A stretch of 64,000 nucleotides of DNA from Lewinellaceae bacterium (GTDB lineage Bacteria; Bacteroidota; Bacteroidia; Chitinophagales; Saprospiraceae), in NCBI GenBank assembly GCA_016712415.1, contig JADJRC010000001.1, positions 124,001-188,000 on the forward strand, given 5' to 3'. The notes beneath the pieces are model-generated. The model was not told the DNA's origin and did not search any database. It saw only the letters and a program-made list of their open reading frames with translations. Shown piece by piece: positions 8,423-17,700 of this stretch; positions within the stretch are counted from its first letter, which is position 1; each line of letters opens with the position of its first letter. The translations under genes were made by a program, and so were the position numbers.

Positions 8423-10501
8423 ATGACAACCGCCAAAGCCCTTGAAACAGCCAGGAGTATTCGTGCTTTGATCGGCAAAAGCAATATCGAAGACGCCATT
8501 GTCGAGCTGCTTGCATACTTCTCTGAAATCGGGGATAAAAATTGCCTCAACGACGTTGTTGCCCTTCAGGCGAGGCTGTACGGGCTGAACCAGGCCATTA
8601 CCAGAGGCACAATTTCTGAACAGGAAGCCGCTATCCAGCGCGGGCGGATCTGCAGCAGCATTTTGCTGATGCTCGATGTGATCGTTCCGGAAGCAGCCAG
8701 GCCGGAGCCGGCCAAATCGGTAAAAAAGGGCAAATTGCTCCATAATATCCCCGACGCCATGAAGGTAGGCGAGGTGGTAGAGTGCCGCGTCCGGATCGCC
8801 ACCACAGAAAAGCAGCTGCGCAAAAATTTCGCAAGCGCCGACCATATTGCCACCATACCACTCGACCGTATCGGCGAGCGGATGGAGGTGCGGCTGGAGG
8901 CTGCAGACGCCGAGGCATTCATCATAAAACGCCAGAACAGACACGCCCTGCAGATCATTGAGCCCGATGTACATACGGAATGGGTATTCGACATTATTCC
9001 GATGAAAGACGGCGTCCACCGGCTCTTCCTGAAAGTAGAGATTATCCTGGAAACCAAAAACGGCGATGTACGGCGCGATGAGGTAATCTCCGTGCCGGTC
9101 GACGTGAGCAGCACGCGACCCACGAGCGCTGCACAGTGGAACAATGTGGCAGACATTTCAACTGCCGGAGCATCAAAGGGCTTTTTTACACAAATCGTAA
9201 GCAGCGTTTTAGGCAAAAAAAAGGGAGAGGTGAAACGCTTGTCGGCTGCATTAATCGTCATTATTGCCGGCTATGTGATCGCTCAAATGATCTGGAGCGA
9301 AAGGCAGGAAACATCGTTTTCCCTGACAGGCGCCAGGAACGTCGGGATTATCATTGAGGCGCCTGCCGACAATATTGCAGAAGCCTTCACCGTATCGGGC
9401 AAAGCCTTCCCCCTGAAAAAAGTGAAACAAGGGATTTGGCAAACGCGGATCGATATCCCCGATAAGCAGATCTACCACCGCATATACTTTCAGGGCGATG
9501 TGTCCGGAGGCAATTACAGAAACTCTTACCTGGACAAGGCCGTCAATACTTTTTATTTCACCGATACTTCCCGTTGCGGTCTTTACATCGAGGTGGATAC
9601 CGTTGTCCAGCCGCTCAGCCACTGGTACCTGGTCTGGGAAAAAAGCCCCACCCAGTTTGAATCCTTCCGGGTGGAGCCCATCGACGACCAAATGTTCTTC
9701 GTCCCGCTGGGCGACTGGTGCGCAGCGATGTTCATGCCCGGGAAGAAATACAATTTCCAGTTAATAAACGACTCGCTGACCCTGTGGGCTAAAGAAGTGC
9801 CGGTAAGCAATCCCCCATTCCGAATCCTGTTTACATACGAGCCGACCATAGCCGGCCCTGTTACCTACAACACCACCGCGACGCTGATTTTCAGCCGCCC
9901 CATTGCGCTCAACAGTATTTCCGTAAACGGTCAGCGTGTTGCAAAATATACCAGTTTCGATGCCACCGGCGCCCCCCGGAAAAAGGCGGGGGCACAATTT
10001 GTCATTGACGCGGGTAATGTACGGAACCTGGACCCCTCAACCTCGTCTTTTACCTTTACCGTGAGCAGCAGCGATTGTACCTGTGCTGCTAAAACAGTGG
10101 CCGCCAATACCAATATCAGGGAAACCATCACCTGCACACCCAATCCGGCCAAAACGCCGTCAAAACTGGCAGGTCCTGCTCCGGTCCAACATGGCCCTCC
10201 CGCTTTTACCAGGCTCCCCAAGACCAAAATAGCCGATCTATATATGCAACTCCCTCCCAAATGGGCCAAACAGATCAAAGACCTGTCCATTACCGTAGAT
10301 GGCAAACCGTATTCCAGTTCTCTGCCCCTGGTGGATGGGAAAATCCCCTTTAACCTCGCGGTACGCGATGAAAATTGCAGTATTTGCATCGAAATGCATG
10401 GTCAGAATACCGGCACTCCGCTGACGTTGGGCTGCTACGTCGGCCCGATTGAGCCAAAAATGGACCTGGAAATACTGGATGGAAAGATTGTCCGCAAATA
10501 A
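8423..10501 (+). CDS. EAD11-like effector-associated protein with one membrane segment
   Basis: A 692-residue protein. Residues 1-88 are helical and fit effector-associated domain 11, a death-like adaptor fold: SIRALIGKSNIEDAIVELL, then LQARLYGLNQAITRGTIS and a closing ILLMLDVIV helix. Residues about 104-230 form a beta-rich module (EWVFDIIPMKDGVHRLFLKV). One membrane helix lies at 273-291 after Lys-rich KKKGEVKR, so the N-terminus should be cytoplasmic. The remaining 400 residues would be periplasmic and contain beta-strand patterns with Cys pairs (DCTCAA). EADs are known to bring together effectors in bacterial conflict and signalling systems. This one has no enzymatic domain, so a membrane sensor or scaffold role is an inference. 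It has its own promoter. Confidence 0.6.
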   Translation: MTTAKALETARSIRALIGKSNIEDAIVELLAYFSEIGDKNCLNDVVALQARLYGLNQAITRGTISEQEAAIQRGRICSSILLMLDVIVPEAARPEPAKSVKKGKLLHNIPDAMKVGEVVECRVRIATTEKQLRKNFASADHIATIPLDRIGERMEVRLEAADAEAFIIKRQNRHALQIIEPDVHTEWVFDIIPMKDGVHRLFLKVEIILETKNGDVRRDEVISVPVDVSSTRPTSAAQWNNVADISTAGASKGFFTQIVSSVLGKKKGEVKRLSAALIVIIAGYVIAQMIWSERQETSFSLTGARNVGIIIEAPADNIAEAFTVSGKAFPLKKVKQGIWQTRIDIPDKQIYHRIYFQGDVSGGNYRNSYLDKAVNTFYFTDTSRCGLYIEVDTVVQPLSHWYLVWEKSPTQFESFRVEPIDDQMFFVPLGDWCAAMFMPGKKYNFQLINDSLTLWAKEVPVSNPPFRILFTYEPTIAGPVTYNTTATLIFSRPIALNSISVNGQRVAKYTSFDATGAPRKKAGAQFVIDAGNVRNLDPSTSSFTFTVSSSDCTCAAKTVAANTNIRETITCTPNPAKTPSKLAGPAPVQHGPPAFTRLPKTKIADLYMQLPPKWAKQIKDLSITVDGKPYSSSLPLVDGKIPFNLAVRDENCSICIEMHGQNTGTPLTLGCYVGPIEPKMDLEILDGKIVRK

Positions 10502-10547
10502 GCAGCGGCATAATGTTTCCACAACAAAAAATTTGGACAGATACGGG

Positions 10548-10577
10548 TTGTAAAATCCAGCCTTTTTATCATATTTG
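10548..10577 (+). promoter_or_regulatory. Promoter of the SusC-like receptor
   Basis: TTG at 10548-10550, a 19-base spacer and CATATTTG at 10570-10577 give a near-consensus Bacteroidota promoter with one mismatch in the -7 box. It lies 54 bases upstream of the receptor's ATG. Confidence 0.5.
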
Positions 10578-10631
10578 TTCCGGGTAAAGCCTTCCAATCA
10601 CCTGCCAGTGCGTCCTCAAAATAGACACCAC

Positions 10632-13382
10632 ATGCGAAGTGCTTCATTCGTACTCCGGGGCATAGTTGTTCATGCCGCCTTTTTTTTCAGCTATTGCGCC
10701 AACGCTCAAACACCTGATACCGTACCATCTGCTCTTATCGGCTACGGCGAGCAGGATATTCGTTTCACTACCGGCGCCGTGACGCACCTGGAGTCCGGCG
10801 CGTTCAACCAGGGCCCGGTTTTCGACTGGCACCAGCTATGGCAGGGCCTGGTCCCGGGGTTTATCGCTACCAGACCCGGCAGCAATCCCAATGAACCGTA
10901 CGAAAACCGCATCCGCGGCCTGCATACCTTTCTGTCGCGCACCCAACCGCTTTACGTAGTCGACGGCGTGCCCGGCGTGGACCTTTACGCCGTCGATCCG
11001 GCCGATATTGTTTCGGTTGATGTGTTGCGCGACGCGGCATCCACGGCGATTTACGGGGGCCGTGGCAGTGCCGGCGTGGTACTGATCAACACCAGGCAGG
11101 ATGGCAAGCCGGGCGTCCGGGCGACATACCAGGGCCAGGTGGCCTTTGAATCGGCGGCAAAACGCTACGAGGTGCTCGATGAACAGGCATTTATCGGTTC
11201 GGGCGGCCCCGATTTTTCCATCAACTCAACAGTGAATACCGACTGGCAATCACAGGTGTTGCAAAACGGGATCAGCCAGGCACACCACCTGGGCCTGAGC
11301 GCCGGTTCGGGCAAGGGCACTATGATGCGTGTCTCGCTGCATTACCGCAATCAGGAAGGCATCCTGCGCGGCACAGGATTCAAACAGTACAACGGCAACA
11401 TGCTGTTGTCGCAAAAAATACTGGATGACAGGATCACCCTGAGCGGCGGGTTCAGCATGGCCAGCCGCGCGTCGAATATCGGGTTTCCGGAGGCATACCG
11501 CTATGCCGTGATCGCCAACCCTTCGTCGCCGATCCGCAGCGATGAGTCTGAATTTGCCCCGTTTGGCGGTTATGTTGAGAAAAACCTGTTCGACTATTTT
11601 AATCCGGTCGCCATCATCGAACAAAACAAAAACGACGCCCTGACGGTGTACACGTTCGGGCATCTTCGGGCAGAAACGGAACTCCTGCCTGGACTTAAGG
11701 CCGGGCTGATGGTGGCAAAGGAGCAAACCCGACTGGAAACAAGCGAGTATTACAGCAAACAAAGCAAGTTCAGGGGCTTTAGTCGCAACGGCCTCGGCGT
11801 ATACGGCCAAACCGCTTCGGGGCAGGACCTGCTCGAAGCGACCCTGAACTGGCGTGTTCAACTATCGCGCCTGAATGTTCAATTGCTCGGCGGCTACGGG
11901 TGGCAGCAGGCAGACAAGGACGGCTACAACTTTCAGGCGGGCAACATCATCTCCGATGTGCTCGGAAACAATGCTTTCGGTTCCTTTACCGATATTCAGC
12001 AAGGCAAGGTCAATATTTCCGGTTTTCAACAGCGTACCAAACTGGCCGGCTATTTCGGAAGAGCACAACTGCAATGGGATACCACCTATTTTCTATCATT
12101 TGGCGCACGCCGCGACGGCGCTTCTCAACTGGGCAAAAATGCAAAATGGGGTACTTTTCCCTTCTTCAGCGCCGGTATTGATGCCGCCCGGCTGTTGAAA
12201 TGGCAATTATTCAACCAGTTGAAGCTCCGTATTGGAAAAGGTGTTTCGGGCAGTGTTCCGACCGACGACCTGTTGTCGAAACAGGTTTATAGCCCCGGTA
12301 CCGATATCTTTTACAACGGCAACTATGTGCCGGGATACTACCTGACCCAGGTGGCCAATCCGGATCTTGGCTGGGAACGGCACAGCGAGATGTCCTACGG
12401 ACTCGACTTCGTGCTGCTGCAGAACAGGCTGGGCGGTTCGTTTGATATTTTCAATTATACCAGCAGCGACCTGATTGTCAGGGCGCAGGTGCCTGTTCCT
12501 CCCAATGAAGCCAATCAGCAATACCAAAATATCGGAGCACTCAGCGGCAAAGGCGTTGAAATTGCACTCCGGTACGACGCGGTCAAGCAGCAGGGTTTTA
12601 CATGGGAAGTCGGCCTGAATGCCTCCAAAACAACCGTTTTGCTGGAAAATGCCGGCACTTTGGAAGATGCCACACTGGCAGGCTATCCCGGAGCGCCCTG
12701 CGGATGCGGCAACTTCTATTACCTGAATTATCCCGGAGCCGAGGTAGGTACGTTCTGGGGACCGGTAACGGACGGATCATTCGACGCCAACGGGGAGTTT
12801 GTTTTTCAAAACCTCGATAATAACCCGCAAATCGATCCGAACAGTTACAACAGAGATCAAACCAACCTGGGCAGCGGACAGCCGAGATGGGTGTTTGGCA
12901 TAAGTCAGCAGGTCCGGTGGAAACGTTTCGACCTGAGTATGTTGTTGCGCGGCGCCTCCGGCCATCAGCTCGTGCAGGAAATGAGGCTTTTTTACGAAAA
13001 CTTCAATCCCGCCATGGCGATCTGGAACAACGTGATTACCCGGTATTCCAACCCGGAAAGCAGGAATCTTATCCGCCTCAACAGCAGTTTCCTGGAAAAG
13101 GGCAGTTTCCTGCGCCTGCAAAACATCGCGATAGGCTACAAGGTCCGGCTGCCGATGGGCAGTTGGGTCGAGGGCCTGCATGTCCAGATCGGCGCCCAAA
13201 ACCTGCTGACTTTTACCAAATACACCGGCCTCGACCCCGATGTGCTGGTATCGGATGGCGGCCCCACAGATAACGGAAGTCGTAATCTCCCGGACAAGGA
13301 CGTACTGCAACCCGGTATCGACCGGCGCAATACCTATCCCTTGGCAAGGCTGTTCTGGCTCGGCGTTAAGGCAGAATTCTGA
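10632..13382 (+). CDS. SusC/RagA-like TonB-dependent outer-membrane receptor, short form
   Basis: A 916-residue outer-membrane receptor. The signal peptide ends at about residue 26 (CANA/QTPD). The plug domain follows directly and shows the SusC signature PLYVVDGVPGVDL, DIVSVDVLRDAASTAIYGGR and GVVLINTRQ, then a barrel of about 700 residues. The usual N-terminal carboxypeptidase-regulatory-like domain is missing, so it is shorter than most SusC proteins. No SusD lipoprotein, glycan enzyme or anti-sigma partner is adjacent; the next gene is the convergent gmhA. The substrate cannot be predicted. An upstream in-frame start at 10575 would spoil the signal peptide, so the ATG at 10632 is preferred. 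Confidence 0.88.
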   Translation: MRSASFVLRGIVVHAAFFFSYCANAQTPDTVPSALIGYGEQDIRFTTGAVTHLESGAFNQGPVFDWHQLWQGLVPGFIATRPGSNPNEPYENRIRGLHTFLSRTQPLYVVDGVPGVDLYAVDPADIVSVDVLRDAASTAIYGGRGSAGVVLINTRQDGKPGVRATYQGQVAFESAAKRYEVLDEQAFIGSGGPDFSINSTVNTDWQSQVLQNGISQAHHLGLSAGSGKGTMMRVSLHYRNQEGILRGTGFKQYNGNMLLSQKILDDRITLSGGFSMASRASNIGFPEAYRYAVIANPSSPIRSDESEFAPFGGYVEKNLFDYFNPVAIIEQNKNDALTVYTFGHLRAETELLPGLKAGLMVAKEQTRLETSEYYSKQSKFRGFSRNGLGVYGQTASGQDLLEATLNWRVQLSRLNVQLLGGYGWQQADKDGYNFQAGNIISDVLGNNAFGSFTDIQQGKVNISGFQQRTKLAGYFGRAQLQWDTTYFLSFGARRDGASQLGKNAKWGTFPFFSAGIDAARLLKWQLFNQLKLRIGKGVSGSVPTDDLLSKQVYSPGTDIFYNGNYVPGYYLTQVANPDLGWERHSEMSYGLDFVLLQNRLGGSFDIFNYTSSDLIVRAQVPVPPNEANQQYQNIGALSGKGVEIALRYDAVKQQGFTWEVGLNASKTTVLLENAGTLEDATLAGYPGAPCGCGNFYYLNYPGAEVGTFWGPVTDGSFDANGEFVFQNLDNNPQIDPNSYNRDQTNLGSGQPRWVFGISQQVRWKRFDLSMLLRGASGHQLVQEMRLFYENFNPAMAIWNNVITRYSNPESRNLIRLNSSFLEKGSFLRLQNIAIGYKVRLPMGSWVEGLHVQIGAQNLLTFTKYTGLDPDVLVSDGGPTDNGSRNLPDKDVLQPGIDRRNTYPLARLFWLGVKAEF

Positions 13383-13389
13383 AAACCGG

Positions 13390-13968
13390 CTACTGTCCGA
13401 AAATTTGCTGTTCCACGATCTGGCACAGGATGTGGCCGATCAGGATATGCGATTCCTGTATACGTGGCGTATCTGTAGAGGGTACGTTCAGCAGGATGTC
13501 GCAGAAATCCGCCATTTTTCCCCCGGTTGCACCGGTGAAACCGATGATGGTCATGCCCTTTTCGCGGCCCATTTGAACAGCCTTCAGGATGTTGGGCGAA
13601 TTACCCGAGGTGCTGAAGGCTACCAGTATATCGCCGGGGCGCCCCGCTGCTTCCACCATACGTGCAAAAACGTCTTCGTAGCCGTAATCGTTGGCGACGG
13701 CGGTCACGAAAGAGGAGTTGACATGCAGGGCCTCGGCGTAAAGCGGCGGCCGGTCGCGATAGAAACGCCCCGACAATTCGGCGGCGATATGCTGCGCATC
13801 GGCAGCGCTGCCGCCGTTGCCGCAGAAAAGGACTTTCCCGCCTGCGCGGAAAGCCGCTGTCATGGCCTGCGCGGCCTGGGCTGTTTTTGTATGAAAATCC
13901 GCGTCTGCCAGTATGGTCTGCTTGACGGCGATACTGTCGCGGATGGATTGTAGGATAGTCCCGTTCAT
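13390..13968 (-). CDS. gmhA: Sedoheptulose-7-phosphate isomerase (phosphoheptose isomerase)
   Basis: GmhA converts sedoheptulose 7-phosphate to D-glycero-manno-heptose 7-phosphate, the first step toward heptose for lipopolysaccharide or S-layer glycans. The 192-residue protein has the SIS-domain phosphate-binding signatures GGKVLFCGNGGSAADAQH (about 43-60) and AFSTSGNSPNILKA (about 117-130), and the family C-terminus (QESHILIGHILCQIVE) with the active-site Glu and His. Length and motifs are normal. It is the last gene of a closely packed reverse-strand run whose upstream members include a terpenoid-synthase-like protein and an acyltransferase. A shared envelope role is possible but not shown. 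Confidence 0.93.
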   Translation of the reverse strand: MNGTILQSIRDSIAVKQTILADADFHTKTAQAAQAMTAAFRAGGKVLFCGNGGSAADAQHIAAELSGRFYRDRPPLYAEALHVNSSFVTAVANDYGYEDVFARMVEAAGRPGDILVAFSTSGNSPNILKAVQMGREKGMTIIGFTGATGGKMADFCDILLNVPSTDTPRIQESHILIGHILCQIVEQQIFGQ

Positions 13969-13978
13969 ATTTACCGGT

Positions 13979-14968
13979 TCAGGAATCTTTTAATAATGCC
14001 CGCGCTGCCCGCAGCCGGTTGCTCCAGCGTTCCATGTCCACCACCATTTCAGCGCGGTTGTCGAGCGGCAAAGTTCCGTGCTTTTTTGCCAAATCCGCAT
14101 AGTGTTGGAGGCATACCCGCGTAATGCTGACAATAAAATGTACAGCGGCCATGGCCTGCCGGGCCAGTTGTATGCGGTCGGAGGCTTTGGAAAACGTTCT
14201 TTTTACCGTTTCCACCTGCGCCTCAAAAATGTGTGCAAGGGCCGGCAAGTTGTTTTGTTCGGTGTAAAAGGTGGCGGTGGTGGCGACACCGGCCTGCCTG
14301 TCGTGCCAAAGGTCAAAAATATCATCACACAACTGCACCAGGTAACCGAACTGAAAGATAGCCTCCTTTTCGGCCGGCAGCAGTGTATGGCTCATTACGC
14401 GCCTGAACAGCAGCACGGAATATCCGCCCTTTTCAGCGGTTATCCGCGCCAGTTCTTCCACATCCGGGCGCAGCGTTCCGCTCTGCCTGCCGGCTGTTTC
14501 CACATTGAACACCCGGTGCATGAAGTCCCTGAACCCGTCAAGATCGCCGGGAGGCAGGGCCCTGTAAATATTGTGCAGAAAGTGGAGCGCCCGCCCGCTT
14601 GGGTCGGCTGTCCGACCGTAGGTCTCGGGGTTGTCCTGCCACAGTATACCGGTATCCTCCTTGCCACGAAGCGTATCCGTCAGGTCGTCGAAGTAATAAG
14701 CCAGCGCGGCAAGGTTGGTGAAGAGGCGTTTTTCGCGGTTATTGCGGGGATAGCCCCGCAGCAGGCCAAATACGGCGCCCAGGTAAGTGGTGCCATAAAA
14801 ATAGTGCTGCAGCCGGCGTTTCTCCTTCGAACTGAATGTGTCGGCAGTAGGCAGGTCCAGCACTCGCATGGCCCGCAGCCTGAAATACCACGCAGCCCTG
14901 ACGAAAGCCAGCGTCAGCCAGACCGCAGCCCGGGAGAGGTAGTACCAGTGACGGAGGGTGTTCGCCAT
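13979..14968 (-). CDS. Isoprenoid-synthase-fold protein (squalene/phytoene or terpene synthase-like)
   Basis: A 329-residue, mostly helical protein. It carries two Asp-rich motifs where class I isoprenoid synthases bind Mg and diphosphate: YYFDDLTDT (about residues 94-102) and LCDDIFDLWHD (about 217-227). Spacing and length fit the squalene/phytoene synthase superfamily, but the canonical phytoene-synthase tyrosine motif is not clear and no recognised product class can be given. The start MANTLRHWYY at 14968 is chosen because a longer open frame would run into the upstream gene. It lies between gmhA and an acyltransferase at short spacing, suggesting an operon that makes or modifies a prenyl-derived envelope lipid. 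Confidence 0.55.
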   Translation of the reverse strand: MANTLRHWYYLSRAAVWLTLAFVRAAWYFRLRAMRVLDLPTADTFSSKEKRRLQHYFYGTTYLGAVFGLLRGYPRNNREKRLFTNLAALAYYFDDLTDTLRGKEDTGILWQDNPETYGRTADPSGRALHFLHNIYRALPPGDLDGFRDFMHRVFNVETAGRQSGTLRPDVEELARITAEKGGYSVLLFRRVMSHTLLPAEKEAIFQFGYLVQLCDDIFDLWHDRQAGVATTATFYTEQNNLPALAHIFEAQVETVKRTFSKASDRIQLARQAMAAVHFIVSITRVCLQHYADLAKKHGTLPLDNRAEMVVDMERWSNRLRAARALLKDS

Positions 14969-14979
14969 GTCTGCCGCTT

Positions 14980-16098
14980 TCAGGTAATTTTCTGACCGCC
15001 CGGCAGGGCCCGTATGAAAGTAATGAGGGCAAAGGCCATCAGTGCGATGAGCCCGACAACACAGGGTATGCCCACCGAAGGATGTATGCGCGTCTGGAAA
15101 TAGCCTACCTGCGACCACCAGTCCATGACCAGCACATGGGCGAAATACATTCCGAAACTGGCCGCCGCGAGCGCGCCTTCAATGTCGAGCAGGGGCGCTT
15201 TATTCATTGACCATTTTGCCAGCAGAAACCAGCCTGCCGCCGCCATAGCGCAGTTTGGGGTGAGATAATCGTAAAAATAAGGGTGAAAAACCCCTCCATA
15301 GGCTTTGCTGGCCCACCAGGTGCCGACTGCCGTGATGCCTGTACCGGCCAGAATCAGCAATACGGCAAGCCGGCGTATCTGTTTTTCAGATATCTTCCAG
15401 GGTGCGATGCCCGTTGCGGCAACCGGTTGGCCACCGGCGACTTTGTTTCCCAGGTAATAACCCAGTACGAAGTAGCCGCAGTTGTTGGTGAATAGTTCGA
15501 AGTAGATTCCGATACTGATCCCGAAAAACACCCATAGTATCTTGTACACCCAGGTACCGATGATGCAGGCGCCGAAAAAATACCAGTAATCGCGCTCCGA
15601 AGCCGAACGCACCCAGGGCCGCAGGATGGGATATACCATGTAGAGCCCGATAATCAGGTAAATGAACCACAGGTGGTAATGCACCGGCCGCTCCACGATG
15701 CCGCGAATGGCGTCGGCGACCGTGGCCGGAGTGCCCTTGACCAGGTGGTTGTAAACGCTGTACACCAGCATCCAGAACAGCGCAGGAAGCACGACCCTTG
15801 AAAAACGCCGTTTTAAAAAATACCCCAATTCATAGTCCTTTCCAAGCAGCAAAAAACCGCTCAGCATGACGAACAGCGGCACCGCAGGCCGGGCCAGTGA
15901 ATCCCAGATATTACCCGACCACCAGAACAGGGTGTCGTATTGCCGGTTGCCTTCGGCGACCGACCCCGAAGCGTGGATAATGATCACGAGCAGGGTGGCA
16001 ATATTGCGCAGCCGGTCTGCCCACGCCAGCGCATGTCGCGGTGGTTGCCTGCTTTCATGATGTTCTGCAAGCGGAGCGACGGTCAGTTGTTCGTTCAT
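14980..16098 (-). CDS. Acyltransferase family 3 membrane protein (OafA/WecH-like)
   Basis: A 372-residue polytopic inner-membrane protein with about ten hydrophobic helices. The first conserved block, DRLRNIATLLVIIIHASG (about 27-44), contains the catalytic His of the acyltransferase-3 family. It is followed by SLARPAVPLFVMLSGFLLLG and RRFSRVVLPALFW, also family-typical. Such proteins O-acetylate or otherwise acylate sugars, lipids or secondary metabolites. The ATG at 16098 is preferred to a TTG 21 bases upstream. It ends 11 bases before the terpenoid-synthase-like gene, so the two are probably cotranscribed. Confidence 0.88.
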   Translation of the reverse strand: MNEQLTVAPLAEHHESRQPPRHALAWADRLRNIATLLVIIIHASGSVAEGNRQYDTLFWWSGNIWDSLARPAVPLFVMLSGFLLLGKDYELGYFLKRRFSRVVLPALFWMLVYSVYNHLVKGTPATVADAIRGIVERPVHYHLWFIYLIIGLYMVYPILRPWVRSASERDYWYFFGACIIGTWVYKILWVFFGISIGIYFELFTNNCGYFVLGYYLGNKVAGGQPVAATGIAPWKISEKQIRRLAVLLILAGTGITAVGTWWASKAYGGVFHPYFYDYLTPNCAMAAAGWFLLAKWSMNKAPLLDIEGALAAASFGMYFAHVLVMDWWSQVGYFQTRIHPSVGIPCVVGLIALMAFALITFIRALPGGQKIT

Positions 16099-16121
16099 TT
16101 TCCATGCAAAGTCCGGCAATT

Positions 16122-16924
16122 TTATGAAGTCACAAAGCCCCCTTCCAGGTAAAGCCTGGCCTGACCGCTGATCAGCACCCGATCGCCGTTCAGGGTGCAG
16201 CGCAGGAAGCCGCGCCGTTCGGACGCCTGGATGGCGGTAAGCGTCGTTTTCCCAGGCGTCCGGCCCAGTATGGCGTCAGGGTGGTATGCGCAGAACCGGT
16301 AACAGGGTCCTCATCGATGCCGAATGCGGGAAAAAAACAGCGGGAAACAATGTCGGTATCCGAACCCGGCGCCGTGCAGATAAACCCGCGCGCCGGAATG
16401 GTTTTCAAGGCCCTTAAATCGGGGTTGAGCGCCATAATATCGGATGCTTCCGGATAAACGAGCAGGTAATCTTCGCGGCCGGCCCACACCTGCTGCGGGG
16501 CGATGTGGAAGGCCTGCTGTGCTGCTTCGGGAAGCGCTTCAGGGCGCAGGTCGTCGGTGGGAAAATCGAGCGTGAGCCAGTCTGCGTCGCGCGCCACGTG
16601 CAGCCAGCCGCTCAGACTCTGGAATGATATTTTGTCGGAGACATTGGTTTTCAGGCAGTTAAAAACAACATACGCGGTTGCCAGGGTTGCATGGCCGCAC
16701 AACTGCACTTCAGTTGCCGGGGTAAACCAGCGGATATGGTATTGGTCAGTGCCGGCAAGCGCAACAAAAAACGCCGTTTCAGCGAGGTTATTCTCCCGGG
16801 CGATGCGCTGCATGACTGTGTCGGGGAGCCAGGTGTCGAGGGGCACTACGGCCGCGGAGTTGCCGCCAAACAGTTCGGCGGTGAAGGCATCGACCTGGAA
16901 CAATTTGTGCGGGTAGTTCATCAT
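16122..16924 (-). pseudogene. PhzF-family isomerase/epimerase, C-terminus frameshifted
   Basis: The PhzF fold includes phenazine-pathway and diaminopimelate-epimerase-like isomerases. The N-terminal part is well conserved: KLFQVDAFTAELFGGNSAAV (about 7-26), ENNLAETAFF with the catalytic Glu, RWFTPATEVQLCGHATLA, and DPVTGSAHTTLTPYW near the end. After GRLGK the expected frame is lost at the T4 run 16247-16250 (A4 on the coding strand). Adding one A restores TLTAIQASERRGFLRC and a normal end at 16122-16124 of about 266 residues; as given, the frame stops at 16190. The likeliest cause is a one-base indel. It lies 23 bases upstream of the acyltransferase. Confidence 0.8.
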
Positions 16925-16937
16925 TCCGATGGTATGG

Positions 16938-17699
16938 TTAAAAATCGATTTCCAATTCGTCGTGTGCCAGCATCAGCCTTTTGGGCAGCCGGCTGTCCAT
17001 CTCCGCCATTTTACCCATGTGGTGGCTGACGTGTGTGAGCCATGCTTTTTCAGGCGCCATTTCCGCTACGAAAGCCATTGCTTCGACGAGGTTCATGTGC
17101 ATGGGATGTTCGCGATGGTGCAGGGCGCTGGTGATGAGCCACCTGGTCCCTTTTATCTTTTCTTTTTCCGCTGCTTCGACCGTTTTCACGTCGGTCAGGT
17201 AAGTGAGGTCGCCGAAACGAAAACCCAGTATGGGCAGGTGCCCGTGCATGACGCCGATGGGCTGTACCGGGACATTGCCGATGTGCAGCGGCGTGTCTTT
17301 TTCAATCGTCACAAGTTCGATACGCGGAATACCGGGGACGGGATTGCTGAATACGTATTCGAAACGCTGGCGCACCTGTCCGGCTACGCGGGGCAGGGCG
17401 TACACCGTCATGGCGCGCCCGGTGCGAAAATTAAAAGGCCGGATGTCGTCGAGCCCGATCACGTGGTCGTTGTGCTCGTGGGTAAGAAGGATGGCATCAA
17501 TGTGGTGTACCCGGGCGCGCAGCATCTGTTGCCGAAGGTCAGGGCCCGAGTCGATCAGGATATTCGTCCCGCCTACGGACACAAGCACGGACGACCTCAG
17601 CCGCTGATCGCGGGGATCGGCAGAGGTGCATACAGGGCAGTCGCACCCGATGACGGGAACGCCCTGTGAAGTGCCTGTACCGAGGAAAGTGAGTTTCAA
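16938..17699 (-). CDS. MBL-fold metallohydrolase (PhnP-like phosphodiesterase)
   Basis: A 253-residue cytoplasmic metallo-beta-lactamase-fold hydrolase. It begins MKLTFLGTGTSQGVPVIGC, followed by a CDCPVC cysteine cluster, as in PhnP-type phosphodiesterases. The metal motif THEHNDH sits at 73-79, with further ligands likely at GVMHGH (about 152) and in the C-terminal LTHVSHHMG. PhnP cleaves cyclic ribose phosphodiesters in phosphonate breakdown. Since no phosphonate genes are nearby, the substrate here is open. It is followed 13 bases downstream by the PhzF gene. Confidence 0.85.
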   Translation of the reverse strand: MKLTFLGTGTSQGVPVIGCDCPVCTSADPRDQRLRSSVLVSVGGTNILIDSGPDLRQQMLRARVHHIDAILLTHEHNDHVIGLDDIRPFNFRTGRAMTVYALPRVAGQVRQRFEYVFSNPVPGIPRIELVTIEKDTPLHIGNVPVQPIGVMHGHLPILGFRFGDLTYLTDVKTVEAAEKEKIKGTRWLITSALHHREHPMHMNLVEAMAFVAEMAPEKAWLTHVSHHMGKMAEMDSRLPKRLMLAHDELEIDF

Positions 17700-17700
17700 A

